Origin: Hoplostethus atlanticus | Taxonomy: Eukaryota; Chordata; Actinopteri; Trachichthyiformes; Trachichthyidae | Reading direction: 5' to 3' | DNA: 64,000 bases | Assembly (NCBI GenBank): GCA_034670405.1 | Contig: JAXDDX010000014.1 | Location: 1,066,501-1,130,500, forward strand | Shown: in pieces, positions 35,287 through 48,180 of the stretch | Numbering within the stretch: the first letter of the stretch is position 1 | Layout: every line of letters begins with the position of its first letter | The notes under the pieces: model-generated | What the model was told of the DNA's origin: nothing | Seen by the model: the letters and a program-made list of their open reading frames with translations, nothing else | Databases searched by the model: none | Made by a program: the position numbers and the translations under genes

Positions 35287-35806
35287 CAACTGAAATGGCT
35301 TATCTCACGTGGGACGTTTTAAATTGCTATTTGTAACACTGTTTCTAATCAGAGGGTAGAAGCAGAACAGTTTTAATTTCATTACCACTGGTGGCTATTT
35401 TTAGCTCAGAGTACTTGTGATCTTTCTGGTGCTTTGCCAGTTTGACAAGTGCTATTATTTACACAGTCATTCATCCTCTGAGCTTGTACCTTTGCAAAGC
35501 AAGTTGCCTTATCCTACTTCTCATCACACGTGTTTTATTAGCTATACATCAAGGTGAGTCCCCATATCATTAATGGTTTTAATGGGATTTTTTCTCATGC
35601 TAAATATTCAACAGTTTTATTGTTAGTGTTATTCCATGTGATGTTTAGTGGCAACACATTTCTCATAGTTCCTGACACTAGAAGATCTTGGACATTTTGA
35701 AAGGAGAGTAGCAGAATGAAAAACAGAGTGCTTTCAGTTGATATGGCAACATCATAAGTAGTAGGCAAGCATAAAAACCCAGGCATGAAGTTGTTTTATT
35801 GGCTTT

Positions 35807-35809
<3 letters not shown>

Positions 35810-35842
<33 letters not shown>

Positions 35843-36015
35843 TGTGTGTGTGTATGTCCGCGTGGGTGGGTGGGTGTGTGTGTGTGTGCGCGCGTGTGTA
35901 CATGCGCAGTCAAGTACAACAATGAGTCACAAGTAGGAACACACATGCCAAGGGAACACACATTAATGGAAGAGATAAGGAAGAAGGAGAGAGAGAGAGA
36001 GCGAGAGAGAGAGAG
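35810..36015 (+). repeat. (GT)n tract of about 90 bp followed by a (GA)n tract
   Basis: GT dinucleotides with tctg, tgtccgcg and gggtggg interruptions run from 35810 to about 35900. A separate (GA) tract spans 35987-36015. With the (AC) tract at 35247 this makes a dense simple-repeat cluster and several chance Cys/Val or Thr/His open frames. A purine tract with G-runs (gcggggagagggagggg) follows at about 36197-36213. Confidence 0.9.
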
Positions 36016-38672
36016 GTGACCAGGGTGTCATTGATTGCTACAGGGATGAAGAGATGTGTCCCTAGCTGTGAGGCGAGGCAAGACGAGGCAAAGTCGCATG
36101 CTGCAGGCCCTTTGTGTGCCTGATGACTCGCAGCTGATGTCTTATCTTGGCCAGTCAACGGGGAGAATTGAGTCCGTGCGGGGGGGATAAAGAGAGGCGG
36201 GGAGAGGGAGGGGCAACGAAATATGAAATCCAGTCAGCAGTTATCTGGTTTGTTGGTATAGCAGATGATACCGATTTGCGGACTTCTAGATTACTCCTTG
36301 CCATGTCTGAGGGTTAAGTTCAGGTTCAGAAGAAAGTGGCATATAATGTAGTAGTAGGGTTTAATAATTTCAGGTTCTGTGTCAGGATCAAGTACTAAAA
36401 TGATGTACCACTGATTTGCCATTACTGTACAGTTTGATTTTTTTCTGTACACGACTATGGATCTTAATATTTTGCATAGCAACTGATAAGGCTAGTTTTT
36501 ATTTTTTATTTAACAGTGAAAAATTTGTTTTATTTATTTATTCATTTATTTATAATGAAACAGCTTACAGACTGGTTCAGAAAACTCCAAGAACCTAGGC
36601 CCAAAAAGGTTACTATGCTGAAATTTTCCTTGAGTAGAAGTGCAGTTACTGGTGTAAAAGAAAATCTAATAGCCTATTTAAAATGTACTAAAGTTACTGA
36701 GATGCAGATGAGTTATTGCACATGACTTTTCCAATGCATTGCAAAAAGGATGAGAGGACAGAGTTTGAACTAGTTTTTTTAATTAAAACACACTTGGAGT
36801 CATGACCCCCATTTGACCCCCCATTTTCTTCACCAACATACTCAGTGTTTTGACATTTGATCTGTTGATATTCACAGGCTTTCCCTTACCTTGATTTCCC
36901 TCACTCATCACTTTTTTCACAGTTTTTGGTGCAGTGCTTATTGAGAGCCTACATAATTTGTACTTCATAAGGACTATAAAAGTATAATACATTAGTCAAA
37001 ACATACTTGTGTAAAAGTAGAATCTCTGTTTAAAAAAAAAAGTACATACAAGAACAGAAACACAAAAAGCTACTCAATTACAGTAACAAGTAATTGCAAT
37101 TTGTTACTTCTGCCCTTGGATATGACCAATGATCTATCCAGAGAAGTGGATGACACTCACCAATCAAAAATAACAGCTATGAAGTAATTGGCAGTAACTG
37201 TCTTGACTGGAAATGCCAAATGGCGCCCCTACAATGCACTTATTAGCAAGTGACAGTAAAAAGTTGCCTGATCACTGACCAATCACTTCCATTCTGACCT
37301 TTTCCTGCTAAGCTGTCATGGTGGTTATTTGCTTTCAGAATGCCAGTGTAAAGTTCCTGCATTGTCTATAATGTCATTGGATTTATGTCAAACCCTTATC
37401 CAGATACTGTGAGATTTGGCAGCTAGCTGCAATGAAAAGGATTTGGAACATGCCCAAGGACAGGATTTATGGCATCTGACCATGTGATTCATTGATTACT
37501 ACTTCTTTAAATGATTTTCTAATGAACCTAATTAACTTTTTATAGTTGATGAGCTTTTTGATCAACTTAAATTGGCTTAAATTAATACAGAAATATATGT
37601 TATGTGTAAAACCAAAAATATAAAATGAGTTTTCATTTATTGTTTATTCTACAAGAAGCTACAGTCATACTCACCTAAATCTCCTAATCCCAAGGATTGT
37701 AGAGTATTGTAAATGTGGCACACTGAGCAATTTGACATAAATGTGATCCACCAAGCAGCTGTTATTTGAATTAAATGTCAACCCTTAAAATTTGATTTGA
37801 ACCGCTCACTGACAGCACCTAATGTTTTGTAGTGGAAGAAGATGGAGTAATAGGCAAACTAGTTATAAAAGTTGAAATAAATGCTGCTTGGTGAATCGTA
37901 TGTATGGCGACTTTACCAGTGTACCTTAACAGTTTGAAAAAGGTATTAAGTCCAGTTCTATGAGTGTATATGCTGATAAGCAAGGCAACCATGCCATATT
38001 TCAGCATTGAGTTTGACGAGACGTGCTCTCCCACACAAAGAGAGAGAGAATGACCTATATCTTGGCGAGGGTCCTGCGGAAGTGTTTTAAATTGCATCAT
38101 GACTGGATCTCAGCTGGGGAGTCAGCCAGGTGTAAACGCAATCTCTACAATATGTTCGCATTAGTGAGAAAGTACGCAGGCACAGGGCAGAAACATCATC
38201 ACCGTGTCTCCTACTAGAGAGTCCTAGACCACTCCTTCTGCAGCAAAGTAAAAGTCTAGGTTGTACAGCAACAAGACCTCTGGTGACATCTGCCATGTTT
38301 GTTTTTGTTGACTACGGACGGACTTGCCACCTCCACACCTACTCACCTGCTTTGCATAGTGCACCACAAAAATAAGATCTGATCACAAGGTGGACAGAGG
38401 CAGATAACGAGAACTCATACCAGTTGTAAAAGCAAGGTGTAAAAGAGAGTCCTCAGACCTCGGTTGCCTACAATCAGTCAACATTAGTATACACATAAAT
38501 GTTAGCATGGAGCACTGGAGGTAAGTTGACCAAAAACTCAGTGTATTCCTTTAAACAAAGCCCATTTAGTGACTTGCTTGGCTCACTAAATAAATAAAAC
38601 ACACGTACATGCACAGATAAAGAAGGAAAAAAAATAAATGAGATGGGTAAGCAAGCAGAAACAATGTTATTC
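36016..38672 (+). other. pcdh9 intron with one repeat-like segment, no gene
   Basis: At about 36990-37115 the sequence (acttgtgtaaaagtagaatc, then caattacagtaacaagtaat and ttgttacttctgccc) resembles the end of a common fish interspersed repeat. The element cannot be delimited. The second copy of the 45-bp dispersed repeat lies at 37946-37989. No gene is supported. Confidence 0.4.
37946..37989 (+). repeat. 45-bp dispersed direct repeat, copy 2
   Basis: Matches 33817-33861 except for one missing G after ctatgag; flanks are unrelated. Confidence 0.85.
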
Positions 38673-38673
38673 A

Positions 38674-38728
38674 TTCTCTCTCTCTCTCTCTCACTCACTC
38701 ACTCACTCACACACACACACACACACAC
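38674..38728 (+). repeat. (TC)n-(ACTC)n-(AC)n compound microsatellite
   Basis: Three simple-repeat phases follow each other directly: TC to about 38692, ACTC to about 38709, AC to 38728. Confidence 0.95.
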
Positions 38729-39366
38729 GCCCTCAATTTTGATTATTCCTGTTGGCCTATAGGAGCCAATCAAAGGATAGACATCTTTCTAAAATGGATG
38801 GAAGATAAAGTATAAGAAAATGTTCAGAGATTTTGCTAAAACTGAACAAAAATTATTATAAAGGATTAAATGTTTAACATGTGCCTAAAACTAATAAACT
38901 AATAAAGAATGGGACCAAACATGAAAATTGCTGCAAAGAATAGTGCTATTTTCTTTCTTCAGCAATGTATTTTTGGCTAGGCATCTAGTGTATGACAACT
39001 GCCAAAATCTGTCAACCTAAATGATGCTCTGTGTAAGAAAACGTAGGATAGGATAAGGTTGGAGTTGCAACTCTCATTGCATTATAATTAAAAAAATATC
39101 AGACAATTTAGACAGTACACACTGGTAAGATCAGTGATTGGGATGTAGGTTGCATTGCTGACAAAGAGATTATGTTCATGGCTCCAGTTGGCAAGAACAA
39201 CAGCACAACAGCTCTCTGGCTTGTGTATTGTGGCATTTCCATTTGATTGACAGGCATGTCATAGCCAGAGACGCATTGGGCAGACCCCCAACTGCCGTTG
39301 CCGTTCCTGTCACTGTGGTTGGTTCGAAGCTGTCTACATGGATTGTCTGGCCAACATGGTGAACAT

Positions 39367-39432
39367 GGTGAATCAGAGAAGTTGACATGGTAAATCAGTG
39401 GAGTTGGCTCGGTAAATCAGTAGAGTTGGCTC
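39367..39432 (+). repeat. 22-bp minisatellite, three units
   Basis: Units at 39367-39388, 39389-39410 and 39411-39432 read ggt(g/a)aatcag-gagttg- with few substitutions; the second and third differ at one position. There are no spacers of differing sequence, so it is not CRISPR-like. Confidence 0.85.
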
Positions 39433-42400
39433 TGCAGTGGGCTGCTGTGAGCCATGCTTTGTGTCTCCACAAAGGTTTGCTTTCAGGTCATGTGTCCTCT
39501 CTCACCCGGCAGATGCCATTGAAGGTATTTGTATTTGAGTTGTGTGTGTGTGTTTAGCATTTTAGGTATTTGTACAGTATTCTTCAGTTCAGTGTTCTTA
39601 CAGATAAAAAAAAAAAAGATCACTTAAAGTCTTTGACAAAAGATTCTGAACCAAAATAACAAATAGCCAAAATAAAGCAGAAAGACCAATATTCACATGT
39701 GGTATTGCTGTATTTTAGTTATTATAATGTACAGTTGTCATATGAACTCATAAACACTCATAACACCCATAAAGGTGGGGAATATGAAGACCATAGAGGT
39801 TTACATTCAGTTGTCTGTTTCCCTGTCTCTCCCATTTCTGTCAAATGTCTAATTTTAAGAATTGTATTTCTTCACACAAATTATCAAGATAAATGATCAA
39901 GCATTAACTTTTGTAACCATTACTGTCTCGTGGCTGTGCAAGGGAGTTAAGAAACAAAGAAGTACTCAAATGCACTACTAAGTACTACAAATATTTTGGG
40001 AGCCCCTGTTCAGTTCACTTTTGTAGATTTGCTTTCTCAAAGGGATCACTGATATAGAGCACATTATGATATGCAATTTATATGAAAGTTGAGAGGAAAT
40101 TGGTCATATTTGCTGGAACTATTGATTTTGCAAAAAACAAAATTACAAATACCGTACCTAAGTAAGACGGTTTTGTTGAAGATGTAATTTAATGGACGAT
40201 ATTGGGCATTTTTATCTTCCTCTTTTTGGTGTTCCCGTCAACTTGCACAAGATTAGCAGTGGAAGAAGACAGATATGAGTGAGCCCCATTTTAAATTGCT
40301 TTAGCTCAGTCACCTGTGGTTCAGTCCCCTCAAGATACATTTTTGTTACTGTGGATACTGTGTGTAGAGACTAACAGTGTTACAAGAAGGGAATAGAGAG
40401 ATATAGTGTGAGCATGTGTATGTACGTGTGTGTGTGTGTGTGCACGCACAAATTTAACAGACAGGGAGAAAGATAGTAACACTTTCTTAAAAAGAGATAG
40501 TAAGGCGCACAGACATAGCAGACAGAGTTATCAAGGGAGACGGAGACACAGAACTCAGTGTTTTGATTAAGCCAATCACACTGTGCTCATACCATACAGA
40601 CATAGCTGCATAGCTGTCCTCCACTGGTCAGAGTCCCTCGCTTCCCTCGCTGACCTCTCTATAGCTAGGAGCTCTAATCACTCTAAAACCAATTCATTAA
40701 AATCTGCTGTTAGTGAGAGGACACATGGACCACAGCCAATTATGTCATTCCCTGCCAGTTAGAAAAAGATTTGAGCATTAAGTATCTCTGAGGAGATAAA
40801 CAGTGATCACTATAGCAGATCTGCACATTATTATAGCGTTTGGAAGTATGTGTGTGTGTGTGTGTCTGTGTGTGTCTGTGTGTGTGTGTTTGAGTGTCTT
40901 TTCACCGTGTGTGTAAGTATGTATGTGTGAGGAAGATCTGCTCTGCAGCTTGCACAGACTTGCACAGGGTTGGGGTAAAACCTGAAAACTAAAAATTCCT
41001 GGGAGGTCTAGTGGCATTTTCTGCAGAAAAAAAAAATCTAATCTAAAAATATTCTGGTCAGTTTTGAAAGAGGGTCTGTGATTTTCAACAACAGTTTAAA
41101 GGCACAACCCTTAAAGCAAATGTGAACACAAAACTAATACATGAGACAGGAGACATTACACTTTTAAATGATAACCCTGGTAGAAAGAGTTAATGATAAA
41201 AAGACTAATAGTGGCCAACAACTAATCATAAAATCTGAAATGTTGTTGAAGCTGTAAAATGTTTCTGTTTGTATTGTTGGTAAAGTAATTGCCTCTAGGG
41301 CAAAACCATGGAAGCTTTTAGTTGGGTCTGCTTGATGCCATGGGTCTGAGTCTGGCTCACAACCAGAGTGGCATCCTGTCTCTGTCTTCTGTCTTTTCTT
41401 TGCTCCCCCATTATCTTGTAAAATAAAGCGTAAATGTCATCAAAATTATATTTAACTGTTTGAAGGTGCTATGTGTAGCAGTTTTAACATTAGTAAATCA
41501 TTGCCAAATGAATTGTGAGGTTGTGTAATTGCCAAGAAGACTGGCAGTGTCTACCAGTCTATACTGCATTTTACAATGAGTGCCACAGATTTTGTGAGAA
41601 ATCTGCTGGCTTGCTTTATGACACAAAAGGATATTGCATTATGACAAAGAACAGGAAGAAGGCCATTGCTCTTCCAGCACAAACAGAGCTAAAACATTTG
41701 TTTTTGGCATGAAAAAAAGCAATGGCACCAACGGATGGTGGAACGAGTGAAAGGCCTACGGAAAAATCACTTTCAATGTGTTTATCCTCTTCAGAAAAGT
41801 GAAAGAGAAAACAAACACATGGAGGAATGGGAGGGGGACAAGTAGCAACCTTCTCTTTGTGCCTGGAGGAAACAGAGCTTATTTGTTTACAATAATTATA
41901 CAAAGATATCAGTTAATTTGACAATGATATATTGATGTTGAAAAATGCTACGAAAAAGCCTACGAAACTTTTACAGTTCCCACCTCATCAAATAGCAGAT
42001 TTGCACATGCATAAAAAGGCTAGCATGCTACCAAAACACATTGTTTGAATGTGGCTGGGGTAAGGTAATATCAGATCTCTTTGTGTAATTAATTGGGGAT
42101 TAACTTGTGTGGCACTACATTTGACTCATTTGAGTAATCTCTTGATGTATTACTGGCTAGCTTTGCCCCTCGGCTTTAGGTCCTTTCTTTACTTCACTAC
42201 TGGTGCATATTCATGAGTGTAAGGTACACTGCAACCCACAGATGAAGTTGAGCAGATGTTCTCCTGATACAAGAAAGTGTTTAATTACAGTAAATGATGT
42301 ATTTTTGTCATTCAAACCTTGCTGGAAGGATGGTTAACAAGATACTCTTCTGTGATATGATCTGAAAATAGCAAGCATTTAACTTCCACTTTTGATGCTT

Positions 42401-44210
42401 TTCGGTAGCTTCAGAGGTAAGGAATATCTTTGTTTCGTAAGGTTAGTTCCATGTTTTTTCAGTTCCGTATTCTTTATCTGTTGACTCACTGCCTCATTCG
42501 AGCTATAGCATGTCTAGATAAAGACATTTATTCAAACTTCAGATGCCATTGGTAGTGGTAACACTCACATCACCATTAAAAAGTAGAATCTGAAAGCATG
42601 ATGTGATGACATTATTTTTTACTTCTCTATTGTATACTAGAGTAGCTAGTGGAGATAAATTAAGTGTAGGAGGCAGGTAAGGCACTGTGTTATGGTACAG
42701 AATCACACCCCCATATTTTCAAAATAGAATATGCATCTACAAGTCCATCTTTGCAGAGCGACAGCAAGATTCTTATGACACTCATTCATTCTTCATACTA
42801 TAATTATTTACTGTATCCACAGGGGGTGAAACTTATTTTAGGCAGAAGCCCACCGCAAATTTCAACTAGCACAGACAAATAATTACTAGCCCAGTATAGA
42901 TAATCTAGTTTTGAAGTTTAACAAGGCACATCATGCTGTAAAATGATATACTTGTATAAAAATCAGTTTGTGTTCTTTAAGTAATGTAATGTTCAAGTTT
43001 AACAAGGTAAATCATCGTGTAAAACTAGAAGGCACTTGGTAGATTGCAAACCTCCACCAACGCTTAACAATTCCCCAACTGCAGCCTTTGTAATTGTTGT
43101 TTGTCTTCTGGGTGGAATTTTCCGACAAAATAGCACATGAATGCCATGCTATTTAGCAGCCCTGGATGTCAGCCTTTCCCACCAGCACATGAACGCAGCA
43201 TAATAGTCATGACTAAAAAATGAAAATCGTCTGATGGCGGGACACCTTAGCCCGATTTCATTCAATTTGTTATTTGTGCATGTATCACAAAGTTGTCCCA
43301 GATGCAGTGGCGGTATGTTTGTTTACATAACTGACAACATGGCAACACGTGTGTACTGTGTGACAACCTTATGGCATCTTCTGCTTTGAGCCAACATACT
43401 TACTATCTAACTAATACTTGCATCAAGATGTTTTGTAAGCACATCGTTCTCACACAATCTCACATGTTCCAACATTTTTTCATCTGATATCGAGCAAATT
43501 AAATCTCATTGCTTCACATCTTTTCAAGTAAAGTAACCTGACTATCAAATAATCTGATTAGTAAATATTGTGTCTTGATAGCTAGATAGTTACCTGTTTC
43601 CTGTGCAAACATTCTCTCATTCTCTTCATTCACATGGCGGCCATGTGTGATTTACATCACACTCAGGGAGGGCAACACTATGTGGAAGATGTGGAATGTA
43701 GCAGATGTAAACAGTGGTAGACTCAACCGGTCTTTCGACAAAAAATGTAACACATACACCTCAATTTTCCTTCAGCATCATGAAAACATAAGCAGAGCTG
43801 GAGGCCAAATTACCCCTGAAAGGTGCAAATCAAAAGCTGTAGCAAGGGAACATCCATTGAGTATGATGTAAATTGCATATGGCTGCCATGTGGATAAGGT
43901 GAATTCAAAACAATGTGTGATAATTAGTTGGTAGCTGAGGGATCTCTCATAGGAGTAATTTAACACCGACAACCCTTCACTTCAGCTTGCCACAAGTGGT
44001 GCCTCATATCCACCCCCATCTCGCTTTACCTCAGTGTCAACACAGTGGGAATAGTTAACTCACCAACGACCAATGTGTACTGCTCACAAGCTCTTTACTG
44101 CTCACAAGAACTTACTGGAAGGCATCTAATTATGCTCTTCACTGTTCAACATGGAAAGCAATAAGACTCTCCTGTTACTGCAAGACTACTACCTACTCCC
44201 ACCTGTAGCC
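39433..44210 (+). other. pcdh9 intron, no gene recognised
   Basis: Holds (GT)n near 40425-40441 and 40850-40889. A loose tandem duplication of gtttaacaagg...catc.tg.tgtaaaa lies at about 42915-42947 and 42995-43026. No gene, RNA or bounded mobile element is seen. Confidence 0.5.
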
Positions 44211-45260
44211 GTCCGATGGAGATTGACCATCTGGTGACCTGGTGCGGTCAGAACTACTTGGAGCTCAATGCTCTAAAGACAGTGGAGATAGCAGTGGATT
44301 ACAGGAAGAACCCAGCCCCACCCGCCCCCATCACCCTGCGTGACTCCCCAGTCGACACTGAGTCCTTCCGCTTCCTGGGTACCATCATCACCCAGGACCT
44401 CAAGTGGGAGTTGAACATCAGCTCCATGACCAAAAAGGCACAGCAGAGGATGTACTTCCTGCAGCAGCTGAAGAAGTTCAACCTGCCAAAGTCAATGATG
44501 GCGCACTTCTACACCGCCATCATTGAGTCCATCCTCACCTCCTCCGTCACCATCTGGTACACTGCTGCCACTGCCAAGGATAAGGGCAGACTGCAGCGTA
44601 TCATTTGCTCTGCTGAAAAGGTGATTGGCTGCAATCTGCCATCTCTCCAGGACCTGTACGCCTCCCGGACACTGAGGCGAGCAGGTAAGATTGTAGCCGA
44701 CCCCTCCCACCCTGGACACAAACTTTGCTGCAGTCCATCAAGATCAAAACCTCACGCCACAAGAACAGCTTCTTTCCTTCTGCAACTGGCCTAATTAACA
44801 AGGCCCGGGACCCCCCCCCCACACCCCATGGATACTACACATTATATTAACGTAAAGCCTCCACATCTGTCTCAACGCGTTACATTAATGCACATATTCT
44901 GGACTATATTTTGTACATTGCACATATTCTTTAAACCGCACAGTGTGAACTTTTGCACATACCCTTGATTAATATTTCTGCACATTCTGCACAAAATGTA
45001 CAGCTCTTTAATTTTCAGAAATATATATGGCACATATTCTTTTTATTTTATTGTTATTATTCTTTTCTTCTTATAATATATTTTCATATATTTTAGTGTG
45101 AATTTTTCTATTTTATATTGTATTCTTGACCTTTTGCTTTTTGCAGTATTTACAGTACTTTTATTCTTTTATTCTTCTCTTGGTATGTTCACCAAAACAC
45201 CAAGTCAAATTCCTTGTATGCGAAAACATACTTGGCAATAAACCTGATTCTGATTCTGCA
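44211..45260 (+). mobile_element. L2-type LINE, 5'-truncated, with 3' end
   Basis: An open frame at 44216-44794 encodes the region after the reverse-transcriptase active site of a non-LTR retrotransposon: IDHLVTWCGQNYLELNALKT, RFLGTIITQDLKWELNI, KAQQRMYFLQQLKKFNLP, AEKVIGCNLPSLQDLYASR and AGKIVADPSHPGHKL. A deletion/frameshift near 44725 then removes the usual LPSGRR segment; the TSRHKNSFFPSATGLINKAR end is readable in another frame at about 44748-44805. The catalytic YADD motif is lost with the 5' truncation. A T-rich 3' UTR leads to aataaacc and a (tgattc) tail at 45244-45259. This is a dead copy, consistent with typical 5' truncation during target-primed reverse transcription. Confidence 0.88.
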
Positions 45261-47750
45261 GTCTAAGTTCCAAATGGTTGAAGAAATACCTAATTGATAC
45301 TTTGTCAACTCTAACATTGTCTCATTTGTCATACTCTCAACTAACATTTAAACACACGCACTCTCAAACACCATCACACATGCTGACAGACACACAAAAC
45401 TTCTCAACTGATTGATGACATTTTAATTGACTATCAATGTCTTATGGGTTAGGCTTTTGACTGCGTCATGTGTGCACTGCCTTACATGAGGCACCCAACT
45501 GTGACTACGAATGCCTGGTAAGGGGAACCATAGAACAAAACATCTGCTTCCAGTGGCATATTTCATCATCATATTTCATGTTTTTTTCCAGTTCTTTTAG
45601 AGAGGGAGACAGAGTGGGAGAGACACAAGGGAGGGGGTTGGGTATGTGGGGGGGGGGGGTTAACCAGTCAACTATCTCACATGTTTTTGCCAATTTTAGT
45701 GCTTCTTTGTAACTTCTTCTGTTTCTTAAAATGTACACCGTAAACATTCAACCCGAGATCCTTTCATTACCAATGTTTTCAAAATGGAGACAATACAGAT
45801 GTAGCCACCATCATCATCAAAGCTCAATTTTTACAGCATGCAAGAGTGCATGACCTCTGCAGTATTGCCCCACACTCCAGGGGAAGAGTTTATTTATTGT
45901 TTGTTGGTTTGTTTTTGTTATATTCCGTTTGCGTCTACTAATAGAAAATAGATGGAAGGTAGGGGCAAAATCAGGGACTGCCATAATGGCTACCGCTGTG
46001 TATCAGGGATGGATGACTGTTAAGACACTTGCAACAGTTTACACATGCAATTGCATGCACAGTATGTGTCACACAAACAATCCCAGGCACAGTGGGAGTG
46101 GGACTCAAATAAGCAGAAATACACACTCCACTGCAGCTTTTTTCAGATTTCAACCCTTAGCATGGACAACAGAAGTTGTAGAATTGTTTTTTTTATCTTC
46201 TTTTGAAGCAGTGGATATGGGCAGTATTATGCACATTTTCAAGAAACTATAAGGAGAGCTTGTATCAGCAATTGTGTAAGACAAAATGAAGAAGGTGGTG
46301 TCAGGTGGAAGAGGAGCTACAGTAGGTCCATCAGAGTGAAGAATAGACTCATTGGAATACAGCCATTAAAAACTGAATTTGTTTGACAATAGAGTAGACA
46401 GGGAGACAAAGACAGAAGAAGAGTGATGGAGCTATACAGAAAAGAAAGACAGAAAGTTGCCCCTTACAGCAATACAGTCTCTGTGTTGTGTAATGATGGT
46501 CTTACAGGTGCATGAAACAACTCACTTGCTTCTCCCTAGTGGAGTGGAGTTCATAAGATCACCCGGGCCCCCTCTCCCTTCAGGTTGAACTTCAAAACTT
46601 ACATAATTCCTAAATGCTTGATGCTAGAGCAACCAAATTTAACCAAACAAAAAAGGAGAAATCCACCCTCAGATACTCTTATATATCATCAATCTGTGAT
46701 CTACAATGCATTTCAGGAGTTATTTTGTAGTTTTGTAATTTACCTTTTTATTGTACCCACTTTCCCTCAACCTGCCTTGTCTACTTCTACTAATCTGTGT
46801 GTATGTGTGATGCCAGTTTGACACAGAAAAAAAGGAGAGAGGCCCGGGCCCGGAGAACGCATGTCTAATTAGACACCGGCGGCTGACAACCTCCCGAACG
46901 TGTAGAAGTGTTAAATTTGCAAGCATTGTGCCAATTTTACCGTTTTATGCGGAAATATTGGGCAAAATTGCCCAAACAGTTACAATCAGTTGCTGTTAGT
47001 TGAACTTGCATTAATTCTTACGATCTCAAGATCACAAAACCCTGGAGGGACTGACTAATGGCTGCTTGCAGCTATAGTTTATATTTGCCCTTCTCCCTGT
47101 AAAAAAAAAAATGATTTGGACTTGCAGAAACCAAACAAAAGCCCAAGAAGAGTCTGTACATGTGTTTGTTATCTTGCTTACCAATAAAGGCAGTGAAAGG
47201 CATAGAACCAGTTGATGCCTGTGGTATGTTAACTGGTGAAGATAACTTTTGAAGCAAAGGGACTAGTGCATTCACTGTTGAATTTTGCATACACAAGTAT
47301 GCTTAGAATGCACATGGATTAATCATTTTGCCTTATCTGTGAAACAAAGTTGCCAGGTTAGCGGTGTGTATTTGCATTTTGCAAGAGAATGAGCAGTCCG
47401 ATTCTATCAGAACACGTGATGCATTTTTAATGTCAGGTGTAAACAAAGTGTGGATAAATCATTTCTGGATACAGCCTGGTATGTATGTTTTCTATGAATT
47501 GAATTTGCCCCCTTTAGTTGCATTAGCATACACATAACAGAGGACACAGATAACTTTTAACAAGGTCCAGAGTTTGTCTATCCACTGTTCCCTCAAGAAA
47601 AGCAAAAATGGTGATGAAAGCCTGGCAGTAAAACATGTGTGAAATGTTTGTTTAATCAAGTTACTATTACCATTACAACTTGTTTCATCAAGAAATTTGA
47701 CCTCTATCACCTCAATCACATTTCACCATCTTAGAACATAAGTAATTCCA
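45261..47750 (+). other. pcdh9 intron, no gene recognised
   Basis: Includes a G-rich potential quadruplex at 45629-45659 (GGG A GGGGG TT GGG TATGT then a 12-G run). At about 46500-47085 sequence with gcccgggcccgg and ggctgcttgcagctatag recalls a common fish repeat, but no ends are defined. Confidence 0.45.
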
Positions 47751-48180
47751 AATGTGCCCTAATGATAGGGAATTGTTCTGCTAAATGCATTCATTGCGTT
47801 CTCTGGAGGACCTGCAGCATTCTAGTCCCTGCACTCCAAATTCATGAAATCTGCTTATTAGAATTCTGCCACGAGTCCAGCTGAATTCCTTGAAGCCATT
47901 AGCGGTTGTTGAGAATGGTTTGGGCTGGCCTCAGCATCGACTATAATGACAAGGACAGGGTGCCAGAGAGAATCAATGCTTCTCTGTGGCTCAAGAATGA
48001 AACTGTAACAGCAAGACAGCCCCCATTCAGCCGCTAGACTGTCGTCCTTTTCAACCACTTAATTGATCAAGGTTCTATTTATCCTGCCACAGGACTTAAA
48101 CCTAATTTGTTTCCCATTCACTCACAAAGCACCTTCATTGAATAACCGTGTTAACAGTCTCCAGTATTGCATTGTATTTT
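47750..48180 (+). other. candidate conserved non-coding element
   Basis: Unique, balanced-composition sequence with several homeodomain-like cores (cttattagaattc, cttaattgatcaagg) and no repeat signature. A related-looking unique block continues at about 48480-48730. Conservation cannot be shown without alignment. Confidence 0.3.

Noticed and set aside
39367..39432. CRISPR-like short repeats
   Set aside because: Units are directly tandem without unique spacers, in a vertebrate intron; this is a minisatellite.
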